64,000 nt of DNA from Rhodococcus koreensis (GCF_900105905.1 NZ_FNSV01000005.1:8327501-8391500); one strand, 5' to 3'. Shown: positions 37,411 to 46,845, numbered from the stretch's first letter. Notes: generated by a model from the letters alone, not told the origin. Program-made: numbers and translations.

Positions 37411-40263
37411 GTGATCGACGCTGGAAGCCGTACATTCGCCGATCGTCATGTCGGCCCGAACGCTGCGGAACTCGCGCACATTCTCGAACTGGTCGGAGCC
37501 GATTCGCTCGACGACCTCGCGTCGAAGGCCGTTCCCGCCGTCATCCTGGACGGGGTCACGGGCGGCATCGCCGACGGCCTCGACGCCCTGCCCGCACCGG
37601 TCTCCGAGCACGAGGCGCTCGCCGAACTGTCCGCACTCGCCGCGCAGAACACCGTGGCGACGTCCATGATCGGGCTCGGCTACTACGACACCCTCACCCC
37701 GCCGGTTCTGATTCGGAACATCATCGAGAACCCGGCCTGGTACACGGCCTACACGCCGTACCAGCCCGAAATCAGCCAGGGCCGCCTCGAGGCCCTCCTC
37801 AACTTCCAGACGATGGTCGCCGACCTGACCGGCATGGAGGTCGCCAACTCGTCGATGCTCGACGAGGCCACCGCCGCCGCCGAGGCGATGACCCTGCTGC
37901 GCCGGGCGAGCAAGAGCAAGTCTCCGCGGTTCGCCGTCGACGCCGACCTGTTCCCGCAGACGCTGGCCGTCGTCGAGACCCGGGCCGAGCCGCTCGGCAT
38001 CGAAATCGTGGTGGCCGACCTGTCCGCCGGCCTGCCGGACGGCGACTTCTTCGGCGTCCTCGGGCAGATGCCCGGCGCGACCGGCCGCATCGCCGACTAC
38101 ACCGACGTGATCGCCGCGGCCCACGAGCGCGGCGCACTGGTCGCGGTCGGGGCGGATCTGCTGGCGCTGACTCTCCTCACCCCGCCCGGCGAGATCGGGG
38201 CCGACGCCTGCTTCGGCACCACCCAGCGGTTCGGTGTCCCCATGGGCTTCGGTGGCCCGCACGCCGGCTACCTGGCCGTGCACACCAAGCACGCACGCCA
38301 GCTTCCCGGCCGTCTGGTGGGCGTGTCCGTCGACGCCGACGGCGACAAGGCGTACCGGCTGGCGCTGCAGACCCGCGAGCAGCACATTCGCCGTGAGAAG
38401 GCGACCTCGAACATCTGCACCGCGCAGGTGCTCCTCGCGATTCTCGCGGCCATGTACGCCAGCTACCACGGCGCCGAGGGCCTGAAGGCGATCGCCCTGC
38501 GCGTGGCGAACACGGCACACTCCCTGGCCGCCGCACTCCGCAAGACCGGGGCCGTCGTCGTGCACGAGCACTTCTTCGACACGATCCTCGTGCGCGTCGA
38601 CGGCCGGGCGGCGGACGTGGTGGCGAAGGCGAAGGACGCCGGCATCAACCTGCGGCTCGTCGACGCCGATCATGTCGCCGTCGCCTGCGACGAGGCCACC
38701 ACCGACGACGACATCGCCCACGTGCTGGCGGCGTTCGGCGGCGACGGCGCCGTGGCCCCCGAGGCGGGCACGTCCGTCCCGGACGCGCAGCTCCGCGGAT
38801 CCGACTACCTGCAGCACGAGGCGTTCACCCGATACCGCACCGAGACCGCGATGCTGCGCTACCTGCGTGCGTTGTCCGACAAGGACATCGCACTCGACCG
38901 CAGCATGATCCCGCTCGGCTCCTGCACGATGAAGCTCAATGCCACCGCCGAGATGGAAGCGATCACCTGGCCCGCGTTCGCCGGACTGCACCCGTTCGCG
39001 CCCACCGGAGACACCCCGGGCATTCTCCGCATCATCAAGGACCTCGAGAACTGGCTCGTCGCCGTCACCGGCTACGACGCCGTCAGCCTGCAGCCGAATG
39101 CCGGCAGCCAGGGCGAGTACGCCGGGCTGCTCGCGATCCGCAACTACCACCTCGGCCGCGGCGACGATCACCGGGACACCTGCCTCATCCCGTCGAGTGC
39201 CCACGGCACCAACGCCGCATCGGCGGTCATGGCCGGGATGCGCGTCGAGGTCGTCGCGTGCCGCCCGAACGGTGACGTAGACCTCGACGACCTGCGGGCG
39301 AAGATCGCCGACCACGCCGAGCGCCTCGCGGCGATCATGATCACCTACCCGTCCACCCACGGGGTGTACGAGCACGAGATCGCCGACATCTGCGCTGCCG
39401 TCCACGACGCAGGCGGCCAGGTGTACGTCGACGGCGCCAACCTCAACGCCCTGGTCGGTCTGGCCCGGCCCGGCCGGTTCGGCGGCGACGTCAGCCACCT
39501 CAACCTGCACAAGACGTTCTGCATTCCGCACGGCGGCGGCGGCCCCGGTGTCGGTCCGATCGGTGTGCGGTCGCACCTCACACCGTTCCTGCCCGGACAT
39601 CCGCTCGCGCCGGAACTCGGCACCGCGGGCCCGATCTCCGCGGCCCCCTACGGCAGCGCGTCGATCCTGCCCATCACGTGGGCGTACATCCGGATGATGG
39701 GCGCCGTCGGACTGCGCCGCGCCAGCCTGACCGCCATCGCGTCGGCCAACTACATCGCGCGCCGCCTGGACGAGTACTTCCCCGTCCTCTACACCGGCGA
39801 GGGCGGAATGGTGGCCCACGAGTGCATCCTCGACCTCCGGCCGATCACCAAGGACACCGGTGTGACCGTGGACGACGTCGCAAAGCGCCTCGCCGACTAC
39901 GGTTTCCACGCCCCGACGATGAGCTTCCCGGTGGCGGGCACGCTGATGGTGGAGCCCACCGAGAGCGAGAACCTCGAAGAGATCGACGCCTTCTGCGAGG
40001 CGATGATCGCGATCCGCGCCGAGATCGACCGCGTGGGCTCGGGGGAGTGGACGGTGGACGACAACCCGCTGCGCGGTGCCCCGCACACGGCAGGCTGCCT
40101 GGCGGCGGAGTGGAACCACCCCTACACCCGTGAGACGGCGGTGTTCCCCCGCGGCAAGGCCCGGCCGAAGGTGTGGCCTGCGGTGCGGCGCATCGACGGC
40201 GCGCACGGCGACCGCAACCTCGTGTGCTCCTGCCCGCCGATCTCCGCGTTCGAAGGCGACTGA
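37411..40263 (+). CDS. gcvP: Glycine dehydrogenase (decarboxylating), P protein
   Basis: GcvP decarboxylates glycine with PLP and passes the aminomethyl group to GcvH. The 950-residue single-chain enzyme has both halves: an N-terminal half with FADRHVGPNAAELAHILELV and YHTPYQPEISQGRLE-type segments (here YTPYQPEISQGRLEALLNFQ), and a C-terminal half with the PLP lysine in VSHLNLHKTFCIPHGGGGPG. GTG 37411 follows GGGAG. The upstream in-frame sequence back to 37162 is riboswitch RNA, not protein. It corresponds to Rv1832. Confidence 0.97.
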   Translation: MIDAGSRTFADRHVGPNAAELAHILELVGADSLDDLASKAVPAVILDGVTGGIADGLDALPAPVSEHEALAELSALAAQNTVATSMIGLGYYDTLTPPVLIRNIIENPAWYTAYTPYQPEISQGRLEALLNFQTMVADLTGMEVANSSMLDEATAAAEAMTLLRRASKSKSPRFAVDADLFPQTLAVVETRAEPLGIEIVVADLSAGLPDGDFFGVLGQMPGATGRIADYTDVIAAAHERGALVAVGADLLALTLLTPPGEIGADACFGTTQRFGVPMGFGGPHAGYLAVHTKHARQLPGRLVGVSVDADGDKAYRLALQTREQHIRREKATSNICTAQVLLAILAAMYASYHGAEGLKAIALRVANTAHSLAAALRKTGAVVVHEHFFDTILVRVDGRAADVVAKAKDAGINLRLVDADHVAVACDEATTDDDIAHVLAAFGGDGAVAPEAGTSVPDAQLRGSDYLQHEAFTRYRTETAMLRYLRALSDKDIALDRSMIPLGSCTMKLNATAEMEAITWPAFAGLHPFAPTGDTPGILRIIKDLENWLVAVTGYDAVSLQPNAGSQGEYAGLLAIRNYHLGRGDDHRDTCLIPSSAHGTNAASAVMAGMRVEVVACRPNGDVDLDDLRAKIADHAERLAAIMITYPSTHGVYEHEIADICAAVHDAGGQVYVDGANLNALVGLARPGRFGGDVSHLNLHKTFCIPHGGGGPGVGPIGVRSHLTPFLPGHPLAPELGTAGPISAAPYGSASILPITWAYIRMMGAVGLRRASLTAIASANYIARRLDEYFPVLYTGEGGMVAHECILDLRPITKDTGVTVDDVAKRLADYGFHAPTMSFPVAGTLMVEPTESENLEEIDAFCEAMIAIRAEIDRVGSGEWTVDDNPLRGAPHTAGCLAAEWNHPYTRETAVFPRGKARPKVWPAVRRIDGAHGDRNLVCSCPPISAFEGD

Positions 40264-40270
40264 CACGGGC

Positions 40271-40298
40271 GGCCCGTCCCGCTTCGACGGGGCGGGCC
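40271..40298. terminator. Bidirectional terminator between gcvP and the metallophosphoesterase gene
   Basis: GGCCCGTCCCG (40271-40281) pairs with CGGGGCGGGCC (40288-40298), 11 bp with one G-T pair and a 6-nt loop. It sits in the 43-nt gap between two convergent genes. No T-run is present, which is common in actinobacteria. Confidence 0.75.
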
Positions 40299-40306
40299 CT
40301 CCGCAG

Positions 40307-41461
40307 TCAGTCCGCGCGCACCAGTTCGAGGATCGTGATCTCCGGTGGGGCGCCCACCCGCACGGGCGGGCCCCACGCGCCGACGCCGCGGGTCGTGTAC
40401 AGGACGGTGTTCCCGATGCGGTCGAGTCCCGCCACCGACGGCTGCTGCAACGGCACCAGATAATTCAGCGGCCACATCTGGCCGCCGTGCGTGTGCCCCG
40501 ACAGTTGCAGGTCCACACCGAGATCCGACGCTTCCAGGGCCTGCCGCGGTTCGTGCGCGAGGAGCACGACGAACGTCGACGGATCGCGTCCCGCGAGCGC
40601 GGCGGGAAGGTCCGGTTCGTACGGCGCCGGCGACGAATAGTCGTGGATGCCCGCGATGTCGATGGCGGCGCCGCCCCGCGTGATGGTCGCGTGCTCGTTG
40701 CGCAGCGTCCGGATGCCCAGTCGGTCCCACACATCGAGCCACCGGCCACCGTCGTCGGCGAAGAACTCGTGGTTGCCGCTGACTCCGAACACCCCGAGCG
40801 GGGCGTCGAGGTCGCCGAGCGGCTGTAGGTCGGGCGCAACCTTCGCGACGGTCCCGTCGACCAGGTCGCCCGCGATCGCGACGAGATCCGGCCGCTCCGC
40901 GTTCACCAGATCGACCACACGGCGCGTGAAATCGACCCCTCGCGCCGGGCCGACGTGCAGGTCGGAGACGAGCGCCACGCGCACACCCTCGAACCCGGCG
41001 GGGAGGCGCTGCAGCGGAACCCGGACCCGCACGATCCGTGGACGAGCGGCCTCCCGCACCCCGTAGCCGGCAGCGCCGACGGCACCCACCACCACGACCG
41101 CGGTGGCGATGCGCAGACCACGTCGACGCGACAGATCGACCTGTTCGTCGCGCCCGCTGCCGCGCAGGCGAGCGAACAGCCGCGTGAACAGCGACACCAG
41201 GGCGACCAGGAGAAGTCCGAGCACCAGATAGAACATCGCACCGAGCCACACCCAGCCCACCCAGCCCGGTGGACGCGCCCACCCCGGGTCGAAGGCTTCG
41301 CCGCTGCCCACGCCGATCACGGCGAGAACCCACAAGGCGACGAGGGTCACGTCGACGACCACCGACCAGGGGCGCCCCACACCGGTGGCCCGGACCAGCC
41401 GCCGATGAAGCCACCAGGTGACGAGCGCGAGGAAGACCGCGAAGACCAGGAGTCTCGTCAC
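40307..41461 (-). CDS. Membrane metallophosphoesterase
   Basis: The 384-residue protein has about four N-terminal membrane helices (residues 1-125) with an Arg-rich loop. A calcineurin-like phosphoesterase domain follows with the full metal set VALVSDLHVG, AIAGDLVDG, VSGNHEF, LLAHEP and LSGHTHGGQMW. YaeI/LpxH-like membrane phosphoesterases share this layout; the substrate is unknown, perhaps a lipid pyrophosphate. GTG 41461 overlaps the VWA gene stop by GTGA, so the two are co-translated. Confidence 0.9.
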   Translation of the reverse strand: MTRLLVFAVFLALVTWWLHRRLVRATGVGRPWSVVVDVTLVALWVLAVIGVGSGEAFDPGWARPPGWVGWVWLGAMFYLVLGLLLVALVSLFTRLFARLRGSGRDEQVDLSRRRGLRIATAVVVVGAVGAAGYGVREAARPRIVRVRVPLQRLPAGFEGVRVALVSDLHVGPARGVDFTRRVVDLVNAERPDLVAIAGDLVDGTVAKVAPDLQPLGDLDAPLGVFGVSGNHEFFADDGGRWLDVWDRLGIRTLRNEHATITRGGAAIDIAGIHDYSSPAPYEPDLPAALAGRDPSTFVVLLAHEPRQALEASDLGVDLQLSGHTHGGQMWPLNYLVPLQQPSVAGLDRIGNTVLYTTRGVGAWGPPVRVGAPPEITILELVRAD

Positions 41462-43245
41462 GACAGCAGCTTGCTGATCGCGGTCGGCAACGCCGCTCCG
41501 TCCGAAGACGTGACCTTCTCCAGGGACCCGCCGGTGCGATCGGCGAGTGCCTGCAACGTGTTGAGGTCCGGATTCTCGCCGATCGTCACCACGTCGATGC
41601 GGACCGGCTTCGACGTGCTCGAGGCTGCGGCGATGGCGGACAACAGATCCGCGCGCGCGACGGAGTCGTCGTTGGCGCCGTCGGTGACGAGCAGCACCGA
41701 ATTGGTGCGGCCCGGCGTGTATCCGTCGACCGCACTCTTGTACGCGGCCTCGAGCGACGTGTAGGTCGAGGATCCGGTGGCGGGTGTCGCCTTGGCGAGC
41801 CGGGCGTCGAGGGCCTGCCTGCGGGTGCCCTCGGTGAATCCGCCTGCAGACAGCGGACCGGTGGCGACCACGGTCGTGTACGGCCGGGACCCGTCGAGGG
41901 TGGTGCTGTACTCCCACAACCCGAGGCTCGACGAGTCCGGAGAACGATCCACCTGGCCGGCCAGCGCCGCCGTCGTGTTCGCCAGTCGCGTCGCCGTCCC
42001 CTCGCGTTCGCCCATCGAACTGGAGACGTCGAGCAGGATGGTGGACGTGCGCGGCGAGATCGGATTCCGGATCACCTGCATCAACTCGGCCGCAGCGGCG
42101 GCGTCCGCAGGAACCAGGGTGGATTCGAAGCCGGGGAAGGCCAGCGTGGTGTCGTCGGGGCGGGCGAGCCCCTCGACCCGGAAACCCGCGTCGGCCAGGA
42201 CCTGCGCCTGTTCGGGTCGACGGACGAATTCCGCGAACTGCGCGGCAGCGCGGCTCTGCGTCTCGTCGACGGACGGGCCCGCCAGGACGGCCGCCGGGTG
42301 ATCTGCCACGGGTGTCGGGCCTTTCGGCATCGTCGCGGTGATGTCTGCTCCGGGTGCGTCGCGCAGGGCCTGATAGACCTGCTGTTCGGTGGTCGCGACC
42401 GCATGGATGGCGGAAGAGGCGGGGTCTCCCTGCGCAGCCAGCGCGGTGAGCGCCTCCCGCGTCGTCGCGGGTTTCGTCCCCGTCGACGCCTCGTAGCCGA
42501 GCGCCAGATCGGTGAGTGCCGACGTGACGGGAACGGAACGCGCCTGCTCTTCCGTCACCGGGCCGGTGCTGCTTCCGGTGACGGCGGCAGCGACCGCTTC
42601 GACGGCCATCTCCGTACTCTCGCCGCCCGGACCGACGGGAAGAGCCAAGCCCAGGCTGCCCCAGCCCGGCAGACCGAGAGTCGCGAGGGAATCGCGGCCC
42701 GACTGCAGGGACGGCAACTCCTTCCAGCCGAGCGCCGCCGTGCCCGGCGCGTTCGCGAACGCGGTCCGGACGGCGAGGACCACCGGGCTGGTCGCCAGCG
42801 GACGTGCCTCACCGCTGATGACCCCGGTCGCCGACACCTGCTTGACGGAATGCGAGCTGGACGGAATCCACAGCGCGGGGCGGGGGCCGAATGTCGCTGC
42901 GTCCCACGGGCCGTCGGGGCCCGCGGACAGGGCGTCGCGCACGGTGTCGGACGCGACGGCAGTGACCGTCACCGACACGCACTGGTCGCGTATCACCGGG
43001 GCCGTCTCGGTGTAGCGCTCGGCGAGAGTCTGCAGCTGGGGTGCGATGTCGGGATCCGCCGCGACCGCGAGCACCGATTCGCCTTCGACGCAGGCGCCGG
43101 CGGCCGCCACTCCCTGATCGTTGATCCGGTCACGCAGTTGGAACCAGCCCAGCACGCCGAGCACGAGCACGACGACGAGACCGAGCACGATCAAAGGCCC
43201 CTTGCTGATACCCCTGGCGCGCGATTCGCCGCGATGCTGCCCCAC
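41458..43245 (-). CDS. Membrane-anchored protein with solute-binding-like and von Willebrand A domains
   Basis: The 595-residue protein has an N-terminal membrane anchor (residues about 16-38, PLIVLGLVVVLVLGVLGWFQ). A periplasmic solute-binding-like region follows to about residue 380 (SVLAVAADPDIAPQLQTLAE). The C-terminal VWA domain has the MIDAS motif ILLDVSSSMGEREG (DxSxS) and VLLVTDGANDDS. The binding domain resembles ABC-transporter receptors, but no transporter is adjacent. It may present a captured ligand or protein at the envelope. GTG 43245 follows GGAAAG. Confidence 0.87.
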   Translation of the reverse strand: MGQHRGESRARGISKGPLIVLGLVVVLVLGVLGWFQLRDRINDQGVAAAGACVEGESVLAVAADPDIAPQLQTLAERYTETAPVIRDQCVSVTVTAVASDTVRDALSAGPDGPWDAATFGPRPALWIPSSSHSVKQVSATGVISGEARPLATSPVVLAVRTAFANAPGTAALGWKELPSLQSGRDSLATLGLPGWGSLGLALPVGPGGESTEMAVEAVAAAVTGSSTGPVTEEQARSVPVTSALTDLALGYEASTGTKPATTREALTALAAQGDPASSAIHAVATTEQQVYQALRDAPGADITATMPKGPTPVADHPAAVLAGPSVDETQSRAAAQFAEFVRRPEQAQVLADAGFRVEGLARPDDTTLAFPGFESTLVPADAAAAAELMQVIRNPISPRTSTILLDVSSSMGEREGTATRLANTTAALAGQVDRSPDSSSLGLWEYSTTLDGSRPYTTVVATGPLSAGGFTEGTRRQALDARLAKATPATGSSTYTSLEAAYKSAVDGYTPGRTNSVLLVTDGANDDSVARADLLSAIAAASSTSKPVRIDVVTIGENPDLNTLQALADRTGGSLEKVTSSDGAALPTAISKLLS

Positions 43246-43311
43246 GTGCTTTCCAGCCCCTGTTCGACGAGTTCGACGTTGACCCTCGCAGTGTAGTGAT
43301 GCGCGGTGTCA

Positions 43312-43370
43312 ACCCCCGATACGTGAGCGGCGAAGTGTGTGGGGGGACGCTTTGCCGCTCACGTGGGGGT
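43312..43370 (-). terminator. Hairpin after the malate synthase gene
   Basis: ACGTGAGCGGC (43321-43331) pairs perfectly with GCCGCTCACGT (43354-43364); ACCCC and GGGGT arms flank it. The structure begins right at the glcB stop and separates it from the convergently reading neighbour's upstream region. It probably terminates the minus-strand glcB transcript. Confidence 0.7.
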
Positions 43371-45550
43371 CAGGCGTTGGCGGCTTTGTATTCGCGGCGG
43401 CGGCGGTGCAGGATCGGTTCGGTGTAGCCGGAGGGCTGGGCGGTGCCGTCGAGGATGAGTTCCTTGGCGGCCTGGAACGCGATGTTGGTGTCGAAGTCCG
43501 GGGCCAGCGGCCGATAGGTGGGGTCGTCCTGGTTCTGCCGGTCCACCACCGGCGCCATCCGTTGCAGCGAGGCCACGACCTGGTCGGCGGTGACGACGCC
43601 GTGCCGGATCCAGTTCGCCAGCAGTTGGCTGGAGATGCGGAGGGTGGCGCGGTCCTCCATCAGGGCGACGTCGTGGATGTCGGGGACCTTGGAGCAGCCG
43701 ACGCCGGCGTCGATCCACCGGACCACGTACCCGAGGATGGACTGGCAGTTGTTGTCGAGTTCCTGCTGCTTCTGCTCCGCGGTCCAGTCGGTGTCCGGGG
43801 CCAGGGGGATGGTGAGGATCTGCTCGAGGGTGGCCCGCGGGGCCCCCTTCAACCGGTCCTGGACGGCGAACACGTCGACCTGGTGGTAGTGGGTGGCGTG
43901 CAGGGTGGCCCCGGTCGGCGACGGCACCCACGCGGTGTTCGCGCCGGCCTTCGGGTGGCCGATCTTCTGCTCGAGCATCTCGGCCATCAGTTCGGTCATC
44001 GCCCACATGCCCTTGCCGATCTGCGCCTTGCCCTGCAGGCCGGCGGCCAAACCGACATCGACGTTCCAGTCCTCGTAGGCGGTGATCCAGGTCTGCTGCT
44101 TCATCTCGGCCTTGCGGATCATCGGCCCGGCCTCCATCGAGGTGTGGATCTCGTCGCCGGTGCGGTCGAGGAACCCGGTGTTGATGAACACCACCCGCTC
44201 GCGGGCTTCGTGGATGCAGGCGGCGAGGTTGACGGTGGTGCGCCGCTCCTCGTCCATGATCCCCACCTTCAACGTGTTGGCGGGCAGGTTCAGGACCTGT
44301 TCGACGCGGCCGAACAGTTCGGTGGTGAACGCGACCTCGTCGGGGCCGTGCTGTTTGGGTTTGACGATGTAGATCGACCCGGTGCGGGAGTTGACCAACG
44401 GTCCCGACGCCTCCGACGTGCCGAGCCCGTGGACGGCGCAGAGGGAGGTGAGCAGGGCGTCGAGGATGCCCTCGGGGATTTCGGTGCCGTCCGGGTGCAG
44501 GATCGCCGGGGTGGTCATCAGATGCCCGACGTTGCGGACGAACAGCAGCGACCGCCCGTGCAGGGTGAGGTGCGTGCCGTCGGGGGCGGTGTAGGTGCGG
44601 TCCGGGTTCAGCCGGCGGGTGAACGCGGTGCCGCCCTTGGTCATCTCCTCGGTCAGATCACCCCGGTTGAGGCCGAGCCAGTTGCGGTAGCCGATGACCT
44701 TGTCGTCGGCGTCGACGGCGGCGACGGAGTCCTCGAAGTCCATGATGGTGGTGACCGCGGACTCGAGCACCACGTCCTTGATCCCGGCCCGGTCGGTGGA
44801 CCCGATCGGGGAGGTGGGGTCGATCTGGATTTCGGCGTGCAGGCCGTGGTTGCGCAGCAGGATCGACGACGGGGTGGCCGGGTCGCCGAGGTAGCCGACG
44901 AACTTGCCCGGCTCGGCCAGCCCGGTGATCGTGCCGTCGACCAACTCCACCCGCAGGGTGTCCCCGTCGACGGTGTAGCCGGTGGCGTCGGCGTGCGAGC
45001 CCTCGGTGAGGGGGGCGGCGGTGTCGAGGAACGTGCGGGCCCAGGCGATGACCCGGTCGCCGCGGACCGTGTTGTAGGAGTCGCCCGGCTCGGCGCCGCC
45101 ATCCGTGGGGATGGCGTTGGTGCCGTACAGGGCGTCGTACAGCGACCCCCAGCGGGCGTTGGAGGCGTTCAGGGCGAAGCGGGCGTTGAGGACCGGGACC
45201 ACCAGCTGCGGGCCGGCGGTCGAGGTGATCTCGGCGTCCACGTTCGCCGTGGACACCGCGAACGGGGCCGGTGCCGGCACCAGGTAGCCGATCGAGGTCA
45301 GGAACTGCTGGTACTCGGCCGGGTCGGGGGTGCCGGTGTGGTCGCGGTGCCACCGGTCGATCTGCGCCTGCAGATCGTCGCGGGTGGCGAGCAGGGCCCG
45401 GTTCTTCGGCGCCAGGTCCTCGATCACCTTCACCGCACCCGACCAGAAACCGTCGACGTCGATCCCGGTCCCCGGCAACGCCTCCTCGTTCACGAAGTCG
45501 TAGAGCACCTTCGCGACCTGCAGACCGCCGACCTCAACACGCTCAGTCAT
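43370..45550 (-). CDS. glcB: Malate synthase G
   Basis: This glyoxylate-shunt enzyme condenses glyoxylate and acetyl-CoA to malate. The 726-residue protein is the G isoform length and includes TTIMDFEDSVAAVDADDKVI (metal-site acids), WLGLNRGDLTEEMTKGGTAF, VYIVKPKQHGP-type segments (here IYIVKPKQHGPDEVAFTTEL) and FINTGFLDRTGDEIHTSMEA. ATG 45550 (MTERVEVGGLQVAKVLYDFV) matches the Rv1837c start; the frame continues 15 codons upstream without conservation. Its proximity to the glycine-cleavage genes puts two glyoxylate/glycine routes side by side. Confidence 0.97.
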   Translation of the reverse strand: MTERVEVGGLQVAKVLYDFVNEEALPGTGIDVDGFWSGAVKVIEDLAPKNRALLATRDDLQAQIDRWHRDHTGTPDPAEYQQFLTSIGYLVPAPAPFAVSTANVDAEITSTAGPQLVVPVLNARFALNASNARWGSLYDALYGTNAIPTDGGAEPGDSYNTVRGDRVIAWARTFLDTAAPLTEGSHADATGYTVDGDTLRVELVDGTITGLAEPGKFVGYLGDPATPSSILLRNHGLHAEIQIDPTSPIGSTDRAGIKDVVLESAVTTIMDFEDSVAAVDADDKVIGYRNWLGLNRGDLTEEMTKGGTAFTRRLNPDRTYTAPDGTHLTLHGRSLLFVRNVGHLMTTPAILHPDGTEIPEGILDALLTSLCAVHGLGTSEASGPLVNSRTGSIYIVKPKQHGPDEVAFTTELFGRVEQVLNLPANTLKVGIMDEERRTTVNLAACIHEARERVVFINTGFLDRTGDEIHTSMEAGPMIRKAEMKQQTWITAYEDWNVDVGLAAGLQGKAQIGKGMWAMTELMAEMLEQKIGHPKAGANTAWVPSPTGATLHATHYHQVDVFAVQDRLKGAPRATLEQILTIPLAPDTDWTAEQKQQELDNNCQSILGYVVRWIDAGVGCSKVPDIHDVALMEDRATLRISSQLLANWIRHGVVTADQVVASLQRMAPVVDRQNQDDPTYRPLAPDFDTNIAFQAAKELILDGTAQPSGYTEPILHRRRREYKAANA

Positions 45551-45683
45551 GAAAAGCCTCACTGTTCCGCTATCGGAGCACCGGACGGGTGCCATGAACC
45601 GCGACCAATGTTACCCGCTGGTAAGGATGCGGTGTGGCAGATGTCCGGCGGCTTCTCGATCCGGGCGGAGGTGTGAGGTGAGC

Positions 45684-46649
45684 TCAGGCCTTGTCGCCGG
45701 TGGACGGCTCCAGGGACTGCGCTTCCGGCTCACCGAGCGTGTCGATCTCGGTGTCGATCCGGTGCAGATCGCCCGCGGCCTCCGCGGCGCTGAGACGCGA
45801 GCGGCGCCACGCAACCACGAGCAGTCCGGCCCACCCCGCCACGAGGGCGATGTAGCCGAGGGCGGCGGGGACGCCGGTCACGTCGAACGTCTTGAACAGC
45901 TTCTGCGCGTTGGTGATGATGATGATGCCGCCGACACCGGTGCCCAGCAGGGTCGCAGGCACCCGGCTGACGAGCCACGCGGCGACCGGTGCGGCGATGA
46001 TTCCGCCGAGCGCCAGACCCGCGATGATGGGGATGTTGTCGAAGAAGTCGCTGCCGAGCCCGAAGATGAATCCGATGCTGGCCGCGGCGGACACCAGGAA
46101 CTCCGACGCGCTGACCGAGCCGATGACCGTGCGCGGCGCGGTCTTGCCTCGCGAGAGCAGCGTGCTGGTGGTGATCGGCCCCCAGCCGCCGCCACCGCTC
46201 GCGTCGATGAATCCACCGAACAGTCCGAGCGGTGAGAGGAACTTCGCCGTGTGCGGTGACGTCCGCGCGTCGTTGACGGCGGGAGGACGGATCGAGAAGC
46301 GGAGGAGGACGTACACGCCGATCGCGAGCAAGATCGTAGACGTCACGGGGACGGCGGCGGCCGTCGACAACTGCGACAGCACCGTCGCGCCGAGGAACGC
46401 GCCGATGGCGCCGGGGACGCCCAGGCGGAGCACGAGGGGCCAGTCGATGTTGCGGAACCGCCAGTGCGACGCCCCGGAGGCGAGCGTCGTGCCGACCTCG
46501 GCGAAGTGCACCGCCGCGCTGGCGTGGGCGGGCCCGACGCCGCTGAACACGAGCAGGGTGGTCGCAGTCACGCCGAACGCCATGCCGAGGGCGCCGTCGA
46601 CCAGCTGGGCACCCACGCCGACCAGCGTGAAAATCAAGAGCTTGAACAT
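45684..46649 (-). CDS. TauE/SafE-family sulfite or organosulfonate exporter
   Basis: The 321-residue membrane protein has about eight hydrophobic segments in two repeats, beginning LLIFTLVGVGAQLVDGALGM (compare the family's G-x-G-Q-x-x-D-x-G-M-G start), with LGLFGGFIDASGGGGWGPIT opening the second repeat. The family exports sulfite, sulfoacetate or related anions, or imports them in some species. ATG 46649 follows GGAG. Upstream is a leader peptide ending in Cys-Cys with a hairpin, so control by cysteine supply is predicted, which supports a sulfur substrate. Confidence 0.9.
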   Translation of the reverse strand: MFKLLIFTLVGVGAQLVDGALGMAFGVTATTLLVFSGVGPAHASAAVHFAEVGTTLASGASHWRFRNIDWPLVLRLGVPGAIGAFLGATVLSQLSTAAAVPVTSTILLAIGVYVLLRFSIRPPAVNDARTSPHTAKFLSPLGLFGGFIDASGGGGWGPITTSTLLSRGKTAPRTVIGSVSASEFLVSAAASIGFIFGLGSDFFDNIPIIAGLALGGIIAAPVAAWLVSRVPATLLGTGVGGIIIITNAQKLFKTFDVTGVPAALGYIALVAGWAGLLVVAWRRSRLSAAEAAGDLHRIDTEIDTLGEPEAQSLEPSTGDKA

Positions 46650-46689
46650 CGAGACTCCGACCGAGAGAGCGAACCGTCAGGGCAGCAAA

Positions 46690-46722
46690 GACCAGCGAGC
46701 AGGCTGGTCAGCAACATCCCTG
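46690..46722 (-). promoter_or_regulatory. Attenuator-like hairpin overlapping the leader-peptide stop
   Basis: On the minus strand GACCAGC and GCTGGTC (46690-46709) form a perfect 7-bp hairpin whose 5' arm begins inside the leader stop codon. CCAGGG-side CAGGG (46718-46722) and CCCTG (46678-46682) can form an outer helix enclosing both Cys codons. A ribosome stalled on the tandem Cys codons (46711-46716) would block these pairings and change exposure of the exporter's ribosome-binding site. Confidence 0.65.
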
Positions 46723-46845
46723 GTCGAAGGCATGGCCTCGGCGGGAGGGCCAGAAGGGCATGAGGGCGAGCGAGGCCGCGGGGCCTGCCTGCGCGCTCGT
46801 GCCGTTCACTCGAACTCCCGTGTCTCGCGTCGTGTGCACAGCCAT
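46708..46845 (-). CDS. Predicted cysteine-sensing leader peptide
   Basis: This 45-codon frame runs from ATG 46845 to TGA 46708-46710 and ends in FDQGCC, with the two Cys codons (TGT TGC) immediately before the stop. Cys is otherwise absent from it. The stop lies 58 nt before the TauE/SafE start and inside a hairpin. Short upstream frames ending in consecutive cysteines act as cysteine-responsive attenuators in mycobacteria. TAATGT (46862-46867, minus strand) would place transcription start about 10 nt before this ATG. An internal ATG at 46761 is an alternative start that keeps the same C-terminus. Confidence 0.7.
   Translation of the reverse strand: MAVHTTRDTGVRVNGTSAQAGPAASLALMPFWPSRRGHAFDQGCC

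Noticed and set aside
37201..40266. 1021-codon open frame on the minus strand
   Set aside because: It is the antisense shadow of gcvP and the riboswitch; the protein is Arg/Val/Asp-rich with no family resemblance, a usual artefact in high-GC DNA.
43337..45676. 779-codon plus-strand frame
   Set aside because: It is antisense to malate synthase G, which has clear family motifs; this frame is only low-complexity Gly/Val/Asp sequence.
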